64,000 nt of DNA from Clostridia bacterium (GCA_002919235.1 PKEX01000033.1:60086-124085); one strand, 5' to 3'; shown: positions 37,949-48,035, counted from the stretch's first letter. The notes: generated by a model from the sequence alone, not told the origin. Program-made: numbers and translations.

Positions 37949-39247
37949 TCATACGGGGGAGTCGCCGTCATGGGACGCTTCTGCCTCATCAGCAGAAACC
38001 CGGGCGGCGATCCGGGTGCCCCGGCCTACAGCGCTGGACACCGAGAACTCGCCGCCCACCAGTTGGATTCGCTCTCGCATGCTCATCAAGCCGTAGCTCT
38101 CGCGGCTCATCCATTCCGCCTGCAGGGCCTCCACGTCGAAGCCTTCGCCGTCGTCCTCCACCCGGACTTCAACGCAGCGATCCGGCGCAAACTCGATGAC
38201 CACGTCGATCCGGGAAGCGCACGCGTGCTTTCGGGCATTGTTCACCGCCTCCTGCACCATGCGGAAAAGGGCGACCTCCTTGGACGAGCTCATTCGGATC
38301 TCGTCCCCTTTCACCGTCAGCGTGACGGGGACCGCCTCTTGTTCCCGCAGGTTCTCCAGGTAGCGGTTGAGCGTGGGCACCAGGCCCAAGTCGTCCAGGG
38401 CCATGGGCCTGAGGTTGAAGATGATCCGCCGCAGTTCCCGCAGGCTTTCCTGGATCAGCCCCTTGAGCCGGCCCAGTTCCTCTTTGACGTTTTCCCGATC
38501 GGCCTCAAGGAGCCTTTCGCAGATCTCAGCCCGCAAGACCAGATTCGCCATGGTCTGCGCGGGCCCGTCGTGGATCTCCCGCGCCACACGCCGGCGCTCC
38601 TCTTCCTGGGCCCGGATGATCCACTCGCCGATCTGGGACCGGGCCTGAATCCCTTTCCAATGATCGGCAAGGGCTTCGAGATTTCCAAGAAGAATTTCCA
38701 TCGCCACCGTCACGTGGGAGACCGTCTTTTCCGCTTTCTCCACCAGCCTTTGGACGTTCACCAGGCTCCGTTCGAGCTCGTCCCGCTTCTTGCGCAGCGA
38801 GCGCTCCCGCTCCCTGGCGATGCCGAGTTCCACCTGAATTCGCTCCGCCATTTCGTAGGCCCGCCGGATCTCCCGTTCTCCGTAGCGCTGGAAGTCCTTG
38901 CTCACCTGAGCCAGGTGGCGCCTGGCCCTGCGGCTCTCCTTTTCCAGCCGGTCCACCGTCTGGATGGACAGTTCCGTCTCCCGGCGCAGTTCGTCGACGG
39001 CCCGCTTCAGCCTTTCGTACTCCGCCCGGGCACCCTCCGCAATGTCGAAGATCTCCTCGCGTGCGTCCTTCAATGTAGCGATGGTCTCTCTCAGGATCTC
39101 GTCGATGGCACGGACATCAAGCCCCCGCCTTGGACGGAATCCCCGCCGGTCGTCGTTCACCCCAAGCCCCCCGGAACATAGGTCAAACCCGGCCCATCCC
39201 CTACCGAAGCCCAAGCCTGCGCTTCTAGGAAACAGCCAGCGACTCAA
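37949..39247 (-). CDS. degS: Cytoplasmic sensor histidine kinase, DegS-like (true start probably about 39160)
   Basis: Coiled-coil DegS N-terminus; RRRVAREIHDGPAQTMANLVLRAE (HisKA_3); VQEAVNNARKHA. Confidence 0.88.
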   Translation of the reverse strand: MSRWLFPRSAGLGFGRGWAGFDLCSGGLGVNDDRRGFRPRRGLDVRAIDEILRETIATLKDAREEIFDIAEGARAEYERLKRAVDELRRETELSIQTVDRLEKESRRARRHLAQVSKDFQRYGEREIRRAYEMAERIQVELGIARERERSLRKKRDELERSLVNVQRLVEKAEKTVSHVTVAMEILLGNLEALADHWKGIQARSQIGEWIIRAQEEERRRVAREIHDGPAQTMANLVLRAEICERLLEADRENVKEELGRLKGLIQESLRELRRIIFNLRPMALDDLGLVPTLNRYLENLREQEAVPVTLTVKGDEIRMSSSKEVALFRMVQEAVNNARKHACASRIDVVIEFAPDRCVEVRVEDDGEGFDVEALQAEWMSRESYGLMSMRERIQLVGGEFSVSSAVGRGTRIAARVSADEAEASHDGDSPV

Positions 39248-39926
39248 GGGCCTCCCGGTCCCGGATCACGAGATGCCGGCCGTCTACCGTCAGGAATCCC
39301 GTGTCCTGGAACTCGGCGAGGATGCGGGTGACAGTCTCTCGCGCCGTGCCCACCAGGCTGGCCAGTTCCTGGTGGGTCAGTTTAAGATCGATCCGCACGC
39401 CGGCGCGGCAGGGGATGCCGTGCCGCTGCGACAGGTCCAGCAGCGTGCGGACGATCCGGCTTTTCACATCGCGGAAGACGACGTCCATCACTTGTGCGTT
39501 GGCCCGGCGGAGCCGGCCGCACAGCACTTTGATGATATGGATCGCCATGGATGGATTGTTCGCGAGAAAGGCCAGAAACTCCTTGCGGTGGAGCGCATAG
39601 AGGGTCGTGGGTTCAAGGCATTCCGCGATGGCCGACCGCGGCTCTTCGTCCAGGAGCGCCATTTCCCCAAAGATGTCGCCGTCTCTCAAGATGGCCAGCG
39701 TCTTTTCCCGGCCGTCCTCCGCGACCCGGTAGATCTTGACGGCCCCCTGGCTCACGATAAAGAGCGCGTCGCCTGGATCCCCCTCAAAAAAGACGACGCT
39801 CCCCTTGCGGTAGCGGCGCTCGGCCAGCATGGCGGAGAGCGCGTGGATGTGGCGGTCTTCCAGTTCCGCAAAGAGCGGAACGCTCCTCAGAAAGATCTCC
39901 CGTTCCAAATGCGTCACGCCTCCCAT
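39225..39926 (-). CDS. Crp/Fnr-family transcriptional regulator
   Basis: cNMP-binding fold GDIFGEMALLDEEPRSAIAE; HTH LTHQELASLVGTARETVTRILAEFQ. Confidence 0.95.
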   Translation of the reverse strand: MGGVTHLEREIFLRSVPLFAELEDRHIHALSAMLAERRYRKGSVVFFEGDPGDALFIVSQGAVKIYRVAEDGREKTLAILRDGDIFGEMALLDEEPRSAIAECLEPTTLYALHRKEFLAFLANNPSMAIHIIKVLCGRLRRANAQVMDVVFRDVKSRIVRTLLDLSQRHGIPCRAGVRIDLKLTHQELASLVGTARETVTRILAEFQDTGFLTVDGRHLVIRDREALESLAVS

Positions 39927-40047
39927 GACGCCCCGGAGGGACGTGATTCGCCCCCTTTGCTGCCGCTTGCCGGGCCTCGCGGCCCGTTTACGTACGACGG
40001 GAGCCCGCCCCGAGGGCGGGCTCGCCTCTTCCCGCGATCCGGCCGGA

Positions 40048-40863
40048 TCAGTTGGCTGCCTGCTGGACAAGGATGAGCTCCCCGCGACCCTGCTCCAGGG
40101 ACCTCCGCCACTGGAACTGGACGTCGAGCCACTCGGCCATCCCTTCCCAGCGCTGGGCCTCGCCTGCCCCCAAGCGCCGGGGCGATCCGGGAAGCTCGCC
40201 CGGAAGGACGTGAATCTCTTCACCCGGACCGATCAGCGATTCGCTGCGAGGCAGCGCGGGGCTGGCCACGGCGACGACACCCTGATGGACCGAGACCACC
40301 GTCCTCCCCGTCACCCCCGCGTCCACGGCGAAGATGGTCCCCCGCACGCCCGCGATGGCGCTGGGCGTTTCAACGGAAAAGCTCCGCAGCCGGCTGAGCG
40401 CGCCGGCCACGTGGGCGTACACCCGCCCCAGGAGAAGGCGGAGCGTGGGCAGGATCCGCTGAGTCTCCCGGTCCAGCTCCCGCACCAGCCCGGAGACCAC
40501 CTCCACCCGGGAGTTGGGCGCCACCATCACCCGCGCGGCGTCGTCAAACTGGATCTCAAGCCACCCGTCCTCGCCGGTCCAGATCTGGTCGCCGCGGTAG
40601 AGCCACAGGCCCGGTTTTACGGGCGACATGACGCGCTCCGTGGGCATGCCCAAATCGCGCAGGACTGAAGCCGTCCCCTCCGCCCCGATGACCACGGCCA
40701 CCGGGGGCTCGTCCTCCTCGTCTTGAGCGGCGGCCAATGCGATCCAGGAGGAATCTCTCAAGAAGAGGCCCGGCTGGAAAGATAACAAGAGCGCCAGGAC
40801 GGCGGTGAAAAGCCAACCGGCGGCCAACGGCGCCCAAAGCAGCTTGGCCCGCAATGATACCAC
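40048..40863 (-). CDS. FecR-domain protein
   Basis: IWTGEDGWLEIQFDDAARVMVAPNSRVEV...FSVETPSAIAGVRGTIFAVDA; N-terminal TM. Confidence 0.9.
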   Translation of the reverse strand: MVSLRAKLLWAPLAAGWLFTAVLALLLSFQPGLFLRDSSWIALAAAQDEEDEPPVAVVIGAEGTASVLRDLGMPTERVMSPVKPGLWLYRGDQIWTGEDGWLEIQFDDAARVMVAPNSRVEVVSGLVRELDRETQRILPTLRLLLGRVYAHVAGALSRLRSFSVETPSAIAGVRGTIFAVDAGVTGRTVVSVHQGVVAVASPALPRSESLIGPGEEIHVLPGELPGSPRRLGAGEAQRWEGMAEWLDVQFQWRRSLEQGRGELILVQQAAN

Positions 40864-40993
40864 CCCGCGATCCTCAACCGACGCCCGACCATCCCACGTT
40901 CAGTCTCCAGAAAAATTCTAACGCATGTCTGTGACGGAGGTCACCGCTTTTTGGATCCGGCGACGTTGAATCGATGTTCTTTCGGGAGTGAAC

Positions 40994-42910
40994 TCAAGAA
41001 AGCTGATCGAGCTCTCGCACGTTCACCGGCGCAGGACCCGGCGTCAGGCGGTAGAGCTCCACCGGTTCGGCCCGGCCGCGGATCTGCGTCTGGCCCAGCG
41101 GTTCCACGTGCATCTCCAGGCGGGCGCCGAGCTTCTCCATGGTTTCGGCGCTGGCCACCACCGAGCCGGAAGGCGCCAGCTCCTGGAGGCGAGCCGCCAC
41201 GTTGACCGCGTCGCCGATCGCGGTGTAGTCCTTGCGGCGCGGGGAACCGATGGAGCCGACGATGGCTTGGCCCGTATGAATCCCTACGCCGATTTCCAGG
41301 TGCTCCCTTTTTCCGGGGTTTGCCTGCCGTTCGACTTCGATCTGCCGCAGCATGTGCAGGCCGGCCCGGACCGCCCGCTCCGCGTGGTCCTCCGCCGGCA
41401 CCGGCGCCCCAAAGAGCGCCATGATCCCGTCGCCGACGAACTTGTCCACCATGCCGCCGTGGAGCAGCACGGATTCGGCCATCATCTCCAGCCGGCGGTT
41501 GAGCTGGCGCACCACCACTTCCGGCGGCGTCGATTCGGCGTAGGCGGTGAACCCGCGCACGTCGGCGAAGAGCACGGTCACTTCGCGGCGGCCACCCTCG
41601 GTCTGGGCCAGGTCCGGATGGTCCAGCAGGAGGTCGACCACCTCCGGCGAGACGTAGCGGCGGAACGTCTCCCGGATGCGGCGCGCCTCCCGCTCGGCCT
41701 GGGAATGGCCGTACCACAAGCTGCCGCCGAAGGTGGCGAGCAAAGCCAGGTAGGGCGGGATCACGGGCACCCACACGCCCGCCGCGGCAAAGAAGTAGAG
41801 CGCCGCGCCGCCGATCCCCAAGACGAACGCGGCGAAGAGGAGAGCCGCCTGCCACGGCCGCAGCCCAAAACCGGCCACGCCCATCACGACGCTGATCCCC
41901 AGCGTGAGCAGGACCGCCGCCAGCCCGTTGCTCTGCACCAGGTGCTCGCCGTCCAGCAGCGCCGAAACCGCCGCGGCGTGGATGTACACCCCCGCGATGC
42001 TGCCCAGAGGCCGAAGCGGCGTCAGGTGCCGGTCATGGGTCTCAAGGCCCGCGGCGGTGACGCCCAGGAGCACCGGCCGGCCCCTGAGCCGGTCGCGCAT
42101 GCGCCCTTCCAGGATGTCCGCGGCCGAGAGGGTCTCCGCGATGCCCATGGCGGACAGGGAGCCGTTCACCTGGGAGGGCCGGTAGTTGATGAAAAAGCGG
42201 CCGCCGGCATCCAGGGGCGGGAGCGGCAGCGGCTCGCTTCGCCGGGGGTGGGCCAGCGCCGCGACCTGCCAGCTGAACGCCTTCAGCGAGCCGCGGCTGG
42301 TTTGCACCTCCATGGGGATCCGCCGGACGACGCCGTCCCCGTCCACCGCCGTGTTGATGTGGCCCACGGAGGCGTTGGGCGTGAGGAAGAGCTCTTCGGG
42401 CCAGAGCTCCTCGTCCTGGCCCTTGGCCGCCGCGAGGACCACGGGAATCTCCCGCGAGAGGACCCGGGCGAGGCGGCTGTCGGCCCAGGCGTCGTCCAAT
42501 TCGGCGTAGACGATGTCGATGCCCAGCACCGACGGCTCCGCGTCGAGGATCGCATAGATCAGCTCTGCCTGGATCGCCCGGGGCCAGGGCCACCGCCCGT
42601 ACTGCGCCACGGCCCGGTCGTCGATGGCCACCACCGTCACCGGGCTGCGCTCCGGCCGGGGCTCCAGGAGATAGCGCCCGAGAAAGCGGGCGTCCAGCAT
42701 CAGCCATTCCGCCGTAGACAGCCATCCCAGCTGCCAGGCGCCCAGGACCACCAGGGCGACCGCGAGCCCCCACGCCGCGCCGATGAGAGGCCAGCGCTTG
42801 CCCCGCTCAATGCGGCCCAGCCGCTTCCAGCGGGCCGCGAGGGAGCGCGCCAGCGACGCGGCAGACCGGACGGCGCCGGACGACCTCACCCACTTCACAG
42901 CGTTTGCCAT
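40994..42910 (-). CDS. CHASE2-domain class III adenylate/guanylate cyclase
   Basis: CHASE2 (MLDARFLGRYLLEPRP...VVAIDDRAVAQYGRWPWPRAIQAEL), TM segments, cyclase VTVLFADVRGFTAYAE...KFVGDGIMALFGAP...DYTAIGDAVNVAARLQ. Confidence 0.94.
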   Translation of the reverse strand: MANAVKWVRSSGAVRSAASLARSLAARWKRLGRIERGKRWPLIGAAWGLAVALVVLGAWQLGWLSTAEWLMLDARFLGRYLLEPRPERSPVTVVAIDDRAVAQYGRWPWPRAIQAELIYAILDAEPSVLGIDIVYAELDDAWADSRLARVLSREIPVVLAAAKGQDEELWPEELFLTPNASVGHINTAVDGDGVVRRIPMEVQTSRGSLKAFSWQVAALAHPRRSEPLPLPPLDAGGRFFINYRPSQVNGSLSAMGIAETLSAADILEGRMRDRLRGRPVLLGVTAAGLETHDRHLTPLRPLGSIAGVYIHAAAVSALLDGEHLVQSNGLAAVLLTLGISVVMGVAGFGLRPWQAALLFAAFVLGIGGAALYFFAAAGVWVPVIPPYLALLATFGGSLWYGHSQAEREARRIRETFRRYVSPEVVDLLLDHPDLAQTEGGRREVTVLFADVRGFTAYAESTPPEVVVRQLNRRLEMMAESVLLHGGMVDKFVGDGIMALFGAPVPAEDHAERAVRAGLHMLRQIEVERQANPGKREHLEIGVGIHTGQAIVGSIGSPRRKDYTAIGDAVNVAARLQELAPSGSVVASAETMEKLGARLEMHVEPLGQTQIRGRAEPVELYRLTPGPAPVNVRELDQLS

Positions 42911-42920
42911 CGGCCTCGCC

Positions 42921-43334
42921 TCACGATCCCCGCGGCGTGCCCCGCCTCCCGCCGCACCCCGGCGTCCGCCTCCGCCACCACCCGTGCGCGGCGAGGGCTA
43001 TCCCCGCCCCGGCAGCGTCCGCAGCCAGGTCCCAAAAGGACGGATCCCGGCCCGGCACAAAGCTTTGGTGCACTTCGTCAAGAGCGCCGTACGCCGTGCT
43101 CAAGGCCCACGCCAGCGCCGCCGCGGGGAGCGCCGGCACGCCCCACCCCCGGGCCAGCGCAGCCCGCCACAGGAGCGCCAGCAGCGCGTAGGCGGTCCCG
43201 TGCAGCGCGTAGTCGGGCACGCCCAGCGCCAGCCGGGCATCGCCGCCGGGAAGCGACGAGGCCCAGTACAGCCCGGCCATGTACCCCGCCAGCGCCGCGG
43301 CGTACGCCGCCCTGACCCATCGCCCCTTCGCCAT
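42921..43334 (-). CDS. VanZ-like membrane protein
   Basis: DYALHGTAYALLALLW...YGALDEVHQSFVPGRDPSFWDLAADAAGAGI. Confidence 0.9.
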   Translation of the reverse strand: MAKGRWVRAAYAAALAGYMAGLYWASSLPGGDARLALGVPDYALHGTAYALLALLWRAALARGWGVPALPAAALAWALSTAYGALDEVHQSFVPGRDPSFWDLAADAAGAGIALAAHGWWRRRTPGCGGRRGTPRGS

Positions 43335-44138
43335 TCAGCCTCGCGCCGCGCTCAGGGCGTCGGCGCACTGGCAGCCGCGGGCCGCCGGGATCGTCTCGAT
43401 CAGGCGAAAGAGCACCTTCTGCAGCTTTTCGATGTTCTGCTGGAACGCGGCCACCACCGCCTCGTGGCTCACCGGGACGTCGTCCGGGTTGTCCACCGAC
43501 CCCACGTCGTAATCGGTGACCAGGGCGAGGTTCACGTAGCAGATGCCCAGCTCCCGGGCGAGATACCCCTCGGGATACTGGGTCATGTTGATCACGTCCC
43601 ACCCGTGGCTGCGGTACTCCTGGCTCTCGGCCCGGGTGGAGAAGCGGGGGCCTTGGATCACCACGATGGTGCCCCGCTCGTGCACGGGAACGTTTTCCGC
43701 CTTGGCCGCCTCCACGGCCAGCTTCCGCAGCTCCGGGCAGTACGGGTCCGCCGGGCTCACGTGGGTGACGACCGGCCCTTCGTAAAACGTGTCGCGGCGC
43801 CCCCAAGTCCGGTTGACGAACTGGTCCGTCACCACCAGATCCCCCGGCTTGATGTGCGGCTGCAGGCTCCCCGCGGCGCACGGCCCGATGATCCGCGACA
43901 CGCCCAGCTCTTTCATGGCCCAGAGGTTCGCCCGGTAGTTGATGAGGTGCGGCGGGATGGTGTGCTCCTTCCCGTGCCGCGGCAGGAAGGCCACCCTCTT
44001 GCCGCCCACTTCGCCGATGGCCACCTTGTCGCTGGGCGGGCCGTAAGGCGTCTCGATCCAGACCTCCTCCACGTTGTTCAAAAATTTGTAAAATCCGGTG
44101 CCGCCGAACACGCCGATGTCTGCGTGGTACTTGGCCAA
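43335..44138 (-). CDS. mtnP: S-methyl-5'-thioadenosine phosphorylase
   Basis: IGVFGGTGFYKFL...LPRHGKEHTIPPHLINYRANLWAMKELGVSRIIGPCAAGSLQ. Confidence 0.95.
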   Translation of the reverse strand: MAKYHADIGVFGGTGFYKFLNNVEEVWIETPYGPPSDKVAIGEVGGKRVAFLPRHGKEHTIPPHLINYRANLWAMKELGVSRIIGPCAAGSLQPHIKPGDLVVTDQFVNRTWGRRDTFYEGPVVTHVSPADPYCPELRKLAVEAAKAENVPVHERGTIVVIQGPRFSTRAESQEYRSHGWDVINMTQYPEGYLARELGICYVNLALVTDYDVGSVDNPDDVPVSHEAVVAAFQQNIEKLQKVLFRLIETIPAARGCQCADALSAARG

Positions 44139-44271
44139 AGCAGGTGCTCCTCTCTATCCCTGTGATCGGCTCTTGCCGCCGCACCACCTAGTTTCCACGC
44201 CGGCCGGATCCCTCCTTCATGCGCTGGCCCTGGGTCGAGCCGGGATTCACCTTGCCTTTCCCGCCGTCGCG

Positions 44272-47223
44272 TCACCATATGTACGGCGCGGCCAGCATGA
44301 CCACGGCGCGGGGCGGGCCAAACCGGGATGCCGGGCCGCGGCTTCTCTCCCAGACCAGCCCCGCCTCCAGCGCGATCCCCCTGCCGAGGCGCTTGGCCAC
44401 GCCCAGCCCCAGGCGATCGGCCGGGCTGCCGCCCGACAGCTCGCGGCCCAGAGACATCGCCGCGCTCCAGTCCCCGCCGATCTCCCGCGTCACCTTCCCG
44501 TGATACGCAGCGTGCACCAGGCCGGCGTCGTAGGCAGCCCACTTCCCGGAAACCGCTCCCTCGAGGCCCCACGGGCCTCGCTCCGCGACCAGGCGGAAGA
44601 CCCCTGAGACGAAGGCTTCCCCCGCCCCGTGGCGCCGGGCCAGCCCTCGCCCGGCGCCGGCCTGCCACCGGCCGGCCCAGCGGTTCTTGGAACCCGCCGG
44701 CCCCGGTGCGGCTTGCGGCTCTCCCCACCGGCCGCCGATGAGGACCGAGGCCGAGAGTTCGGCCGCGTCCGGCTGCTCCTTCCCCTCCAGCCGCAGGCTC
44801 CACTCCCGGGTCCCGGCGGCCCCGCTCCGGTCGAGAGAGAGGCTCCAATCGATCTTCTCGTATCGCCCCATCACCACGCGCTCCGGCGCCGGCGGCATCC
44901 CGCCGGCCACACTCTCGTCGCTCTCGTCCTCGTCGCCGCCCTCCGCCGCGGAGCGGGCCGCGGTCCCTTTCCATTCAAGGCGGAGCGCCGACGCGCCCGC
45001 CCGCAAGCTCAGGCGAAGCTCGTCGTCCACGTCGTCCGGCTCCGTCCTGCGGCTCACCCACAGCGAAGCGTCGAGGCGCTGGCCGGACCACGGCACCGGC
45101 ACCGGCCGGCGGATCCAGACGCCGTACTCGTGCGCCCGGACCAGAGGCTCCTCCGGCGTGCCCTGCGGCGCGTACGCTTCATAGGCCACCCAAGGTCTCA
45201 CGGGTCCCCGCGTCACCCGCCACCTCAGCGCGAGCCGCCGGTCCCCGCGAGGAAGGTGCGAGGGTGTCTCCACTTTGGCCAGGGGGAGCGCCCCGATCTC
45301 GAGACGGAGGTCGTGGCGGTCCCAAAGCCTGCCTTGGATCCGGCCGCCGAGGCGCGCCTTGGTCGCCGTGCCCTCCTCCGGTGCCGGGACGTCTTGCCAC
45401 TGCACCGCAGCGACGGCGTGAAAGATGCCCGGGCCCAGTGCGAGAGGATCCGAGGCGAGGGCGAGCTCGTGCGCCCGCCGCCACACGGTTTCCCTGCCGC
45501 CGGAAGCGGTCTTTCGCGCCTGCTGCCACGCCATGCCGTTCCACTCCACCGCCCCGAGACCGGGCACGGGGGGGAGCGCGGCCAGCGCCTGCCACCGCCA
45601 GCCCTCGAAGGGCGACAGCCCGCACGAGGGTGAAAGCCGCCGCTTGGTGCCCCGCACCAGCTCCGCGTGGAAGGGGAGGGCGGCTTCACCCAGCGCCAGC
45701 CCGCCGTCCACCTCCAGCGTGAGCCGGCGCGCCTGGTCCTGCTTGACGCCGCTGTGCTCGGCCCGCCGGTGGCTGGTTTCAAAGATCTCCACCCCCAAGC
45801 GGCTGCCTCCGGCCGTGTGAGACGCCCCGAGGAGGCGGAGCGTGCACTGCCACACGTCGCCCCTGGCGCGACCCAGCTCGGCGGAGAACTCCCACCGCTC
45901 CGGGACGGGCCCGGCCTCCCCGGGCGCCCCGGGGAAGGCGGTTCCTCGCTCGGCCGGCTCCGCCGCCGCGCGCTCCCGGGCCGGCCTCGCATCGACCGCC
46001 GCGCTGAGCTGCAGCCGGGACGCGCTCTCCACCGGCTTCGACGGGCGCAGCGCCCCGCGCCTTACGGTCCGGGCAAGCCCGCTTTCGTGGTCGGCCTCCA
46101 GCCGCAAGCCGCCTTGGTGAAACCTGAGCGCCAGGCTCACGTCCCGGTGCCAAGCGGCCGGGAAGGCCCCGCCGGACGCCCCCGCCGCGACCTCCGGAAA
46201 ACCGGCATCGATCCGGAACGCCGCGGCCAGCCCTGGCCTCTGCCAGCTGGCCCGCAGGCCGGCCCCGGCGTCCTCCGGGGAGCTTCCGGGTCCCGCCCGG
46301 ACCCAGAGGAGCGCCCGCCCGCGACTCCCGCCCCCCGCCTCGCCGGAGGCGGCCCCAGCGTCCTGCGGGTCGCCCGGGGCCACGGGCAGGTCCACCCGGC
46401 CTCCCGCCGCCCATACCCGGGCGGGAGAAAGGCTCAGAGGAACCGGATCGCCCCGCTCGCTCTCCGCCCAGATCACCCGCGGCGGCTGCGGCCCGTCGAG
46501 GCGGTACTCTCCCCGGCGGTTTGCCGCCGCCGCCTCAAGGCCGTCGGCCACCACCACGGCGCCGGAAGCCGCGGGTTCGCCCCTTTCGGGCAGGCCGCTT
46601 CGGTCCAGGTCCACAAACACCCGGCCCGAGACCGGCGCCGCCGGGATGAGGAGGGGATCCTCCTCTACCTCCAGCGGCACGCGCGCCGCATGCACCAGCT
46701 TCCTGCCGGCCCCCGGCCGCTCTGCGGCGGTCACCCGCAGGTCGAGGTAGCCGTACTCCCCGCTGGCCGCCGGGACAAAGAAGCCGGCGGCCTGCCCGGC
46801 CCGCCACCCGCCGTCCCAAAAGACGAGAAGCACCTCAAGCTCACGCCGGCTCTTCCCCGCGAGGGTGCCGAGCGGCAGCGTCCGGCACCGGCCGTCCCCG
46901 CCGGCCTCCTCTTCCCACGCCGGCACGCTGGCTTCGTAAATGCGCCATTCCGGAGAGACACAGGCCTCAAGCCGCACCTCGTACAGAGAGAGCGGCCCTG
47001 GATTGATCAGCGCGACGGTCCACGGGGCGGGTTCACCGGGCGGCCTGGGCTCGCCCTTGACGGTGATCCACACCGCGGCGTGGCCCGCGAGCCCGGGCTC
47101 CCCGGCGGCCACCGCCAGGCTGCGGCCCCCGGGAAAGAGCGCTGCCCCGGAGACGGCCGCGGCCAACGCTGCCGCGGCCAGCCACCCGCCGCGCCACCTC
47201 TTCCCGGCCGACACCTTTGCCAC
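44272..47223 (-). CDS. Large exported protein: signal peptide, CARDB/DUF11-like and SdrD-B-like N-terminal domains, putative C-terminal beta-barrel
   Basis: N-terminal hydrophobic signal; VSGRVFVDLDRSGLPERGEPAASGAVVVADG...NRRGEYRLDG; C-terminal amphipathic strands ending ...RAVVMLAAPYIW. Confidence 0.75.
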   Translation of the reverse strand: MAKVSAGKRWRGGWLAAAALAAAVSGAALFPGGRSLAVAAGEPGLAGHAAVWITVKGEPRPPGEPAPWTVALINPGPLSLYEVRLEACVSPEWRIYEASVPAWEEEAGGDGRCRTLPLGTLAGKSRRELEVLLVFWDGGWRAGQAAGFFVPAASGEYGYLDLRVTAAERPGAGRKLVHAARVPLEVEEDPLLIPAAPVSGRVFVDLDRSGLPERGEPAASGAVVVADGLEAAAANRRGEYRLDGPQPPRVIWAESERGDPVPLSLSPARVWAAGGRVDLPVAPGDPQDAGAASGEAGGGSRGRALLWVRAGPGSSPEDAGAGLRASWQRPGLAAAFRIDAGFPEVAAGASGGAFPAAWHRDVSLALRFHQGGLRLEADHESGLARTVRRGALRPSKPVESASRLQLSAAVDARPARERAAAEPAERGTAFPGAPGEAGPVPERWEFSAELGRARGDVWQCTLRLLGASHTAGGSRLGVEIFETSHRRAEHSGVKQDQARRLTLEVDGGLALGEAALPFHAELVRGTKRRLSPSCGLSPFEGWRWQALAALPPVPGLGAVEWNGMAWQQARKTASGGRETVWRRAHELALASDPLALGPGIFHAVAAVQWQDVPAPEEGTATKARLGGRIQGRLWDRHDLRLEIGALPLAKVETPSHLPRGDRRLALRWRVTRGPVRPWVAYEAYAPQGTPEEPLVRAHEYGVWIRRPVPVPWSGQRLDASLWVSRRTEPDDVDDELRLSLRAGASALRLEWKGTAARSAAEGGDEDESDESVAGGMPPAPERVVMGRYEKIDWSLSLDRSGAAGTREWSLRLEGKEQPDAAELSASVLIGGRWGEPQAAPGPAGSKNRWAGRWQAGAGRGLARRHGAGEAFVSGVFRLVAERGPWGLEGAVSGKWAAYDAGLVHAAYHGKVTREIGGDWSAAMSLGRELSGGSPADRLGLGVAKRLGRGIALEAGLVWERSRGPASRFGPPRAVVMLAAPYIW

Positions 47224-47409
47224 CCTCCTTGCCGCCTGCGAAACTCGGGATCATCCGCCCCGCCGATAATACCATTTCCTGGGAGCGAAACCAGTCGAGG
47301 CGTGTCGAACCGTGTCGCCGGTGCCGATCTAACACTCTGCCATTTCGGATCGTGACGCTTCTCCGGCGGCAAGCCGGACAAGGAAAAACGGCACAAAACG
47401 GGAAAAAGG

Positions 47410-47919
47410 GTGCACACGGCATCCCGGGGAGGGCAGTTCATGGATCCAAACTTCGGCCTCATCGCGGCGCTGGCCGGCGTCGCCGTGGGCGTCGCGGGCA
47501 CGGTGCTCCCGGCCGTGCCCGGTCTCCCGCTGGTCTGGCTTGCCATCTTCCTCTACGCCCTGGGCACCGGCTTCGACCCGGTAGGCCCCGCCTTCGTCGC
47601 GGCGTCGCTGGCGGTGACGGTGGCGGCCGAAGCCGGCGAGCACTATGTGCGCGCCTTGGGAGCCCGCCGCTTCGGTGCGAGCCGGGCGGGCGCGTGGGGG
47701 GCGGTCGCCGGCGCGGTGGCGGGCTTCTTCTTCCTTCCGTGGGGCCTGCTGCTGGGACCGTTCGCGGGCGCGGCCCTGGCCGAACTGCTCGCGGGCCGAA
47801 GCCCCGCCGCCGCGGCCCGGGCCGGGATCGGCGGTGTCGTGGGGACGCTGGGCTTCATCCCGGTGAAGTTCATCATCGCCTGCGGGATGGGGATCGCCTT
47901 TCTCTGGCGCGCGCTCTAG
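47410..47919 (+). CDS. DUF456-family membrane protein
   Basis: VAVGVAGTVLPAVPGLPLVWLAIFLYALGTGF...GAVAGFFFLPWGLLLGPFAGAALAELL. Confidence 0.85.
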   Translation: MHTASRGGQFMDPNFGLIAALAGVAVGVAGTVLPAVPGLPLVWLAIFLYALGTGFDPVGPAFVAASLAVTVAAEAGEHYVRALGARRFGASRAGAWGAVAGAVAGFFFLPWGLLLGPFAGAALAELLAGRSPAAAARAGIGGVVGTLGFIPVKFIIACGMGIAFLWRAL

Positions 47920-47961
47920 GCGCGCCCTCTAGACCTCCGGGGCGCCCCATCCGCGCAGCGG

Positions 47962-47996
47962 AAAACAAAACGCCCGGCCCACAAACGGGCCGGGCG
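47962..47996 (-). terminator. Intrinsic terminator of metK
   Basis: 10-bp perfect stem CGCCCGGCCC/GGGCCGGGCG; minus strand tail TTTTGTTTT. Confidence 0.9.
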
Positions 47997-48035
47997 AATA
48001 TGCCGTCACCAGATCCAAGCGGAGGGGCGCTGCCG

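Noticed and set aside
40001-40023. GAGCCCGCCC-cga-GGGCGGGCTC hairpin as terminator of the FecR gene
   Set aside because: Perfect stem but no U-tract on either side; could be any GC-rich hairpin.
40048-40863. FecR as part of a FecIR iron-starvation sigma system
   Set aside because: No ECF sigma or TonB receptor nearby; pairing with the CHASE2 cyclase fits better.
47262-47269. GCCGATAA on plus strand, possible sigma-28 -10 box before DUF456
   Set aside because: No TAAA at the right distance (nearest GAAA at 18 nt) and no motility link.
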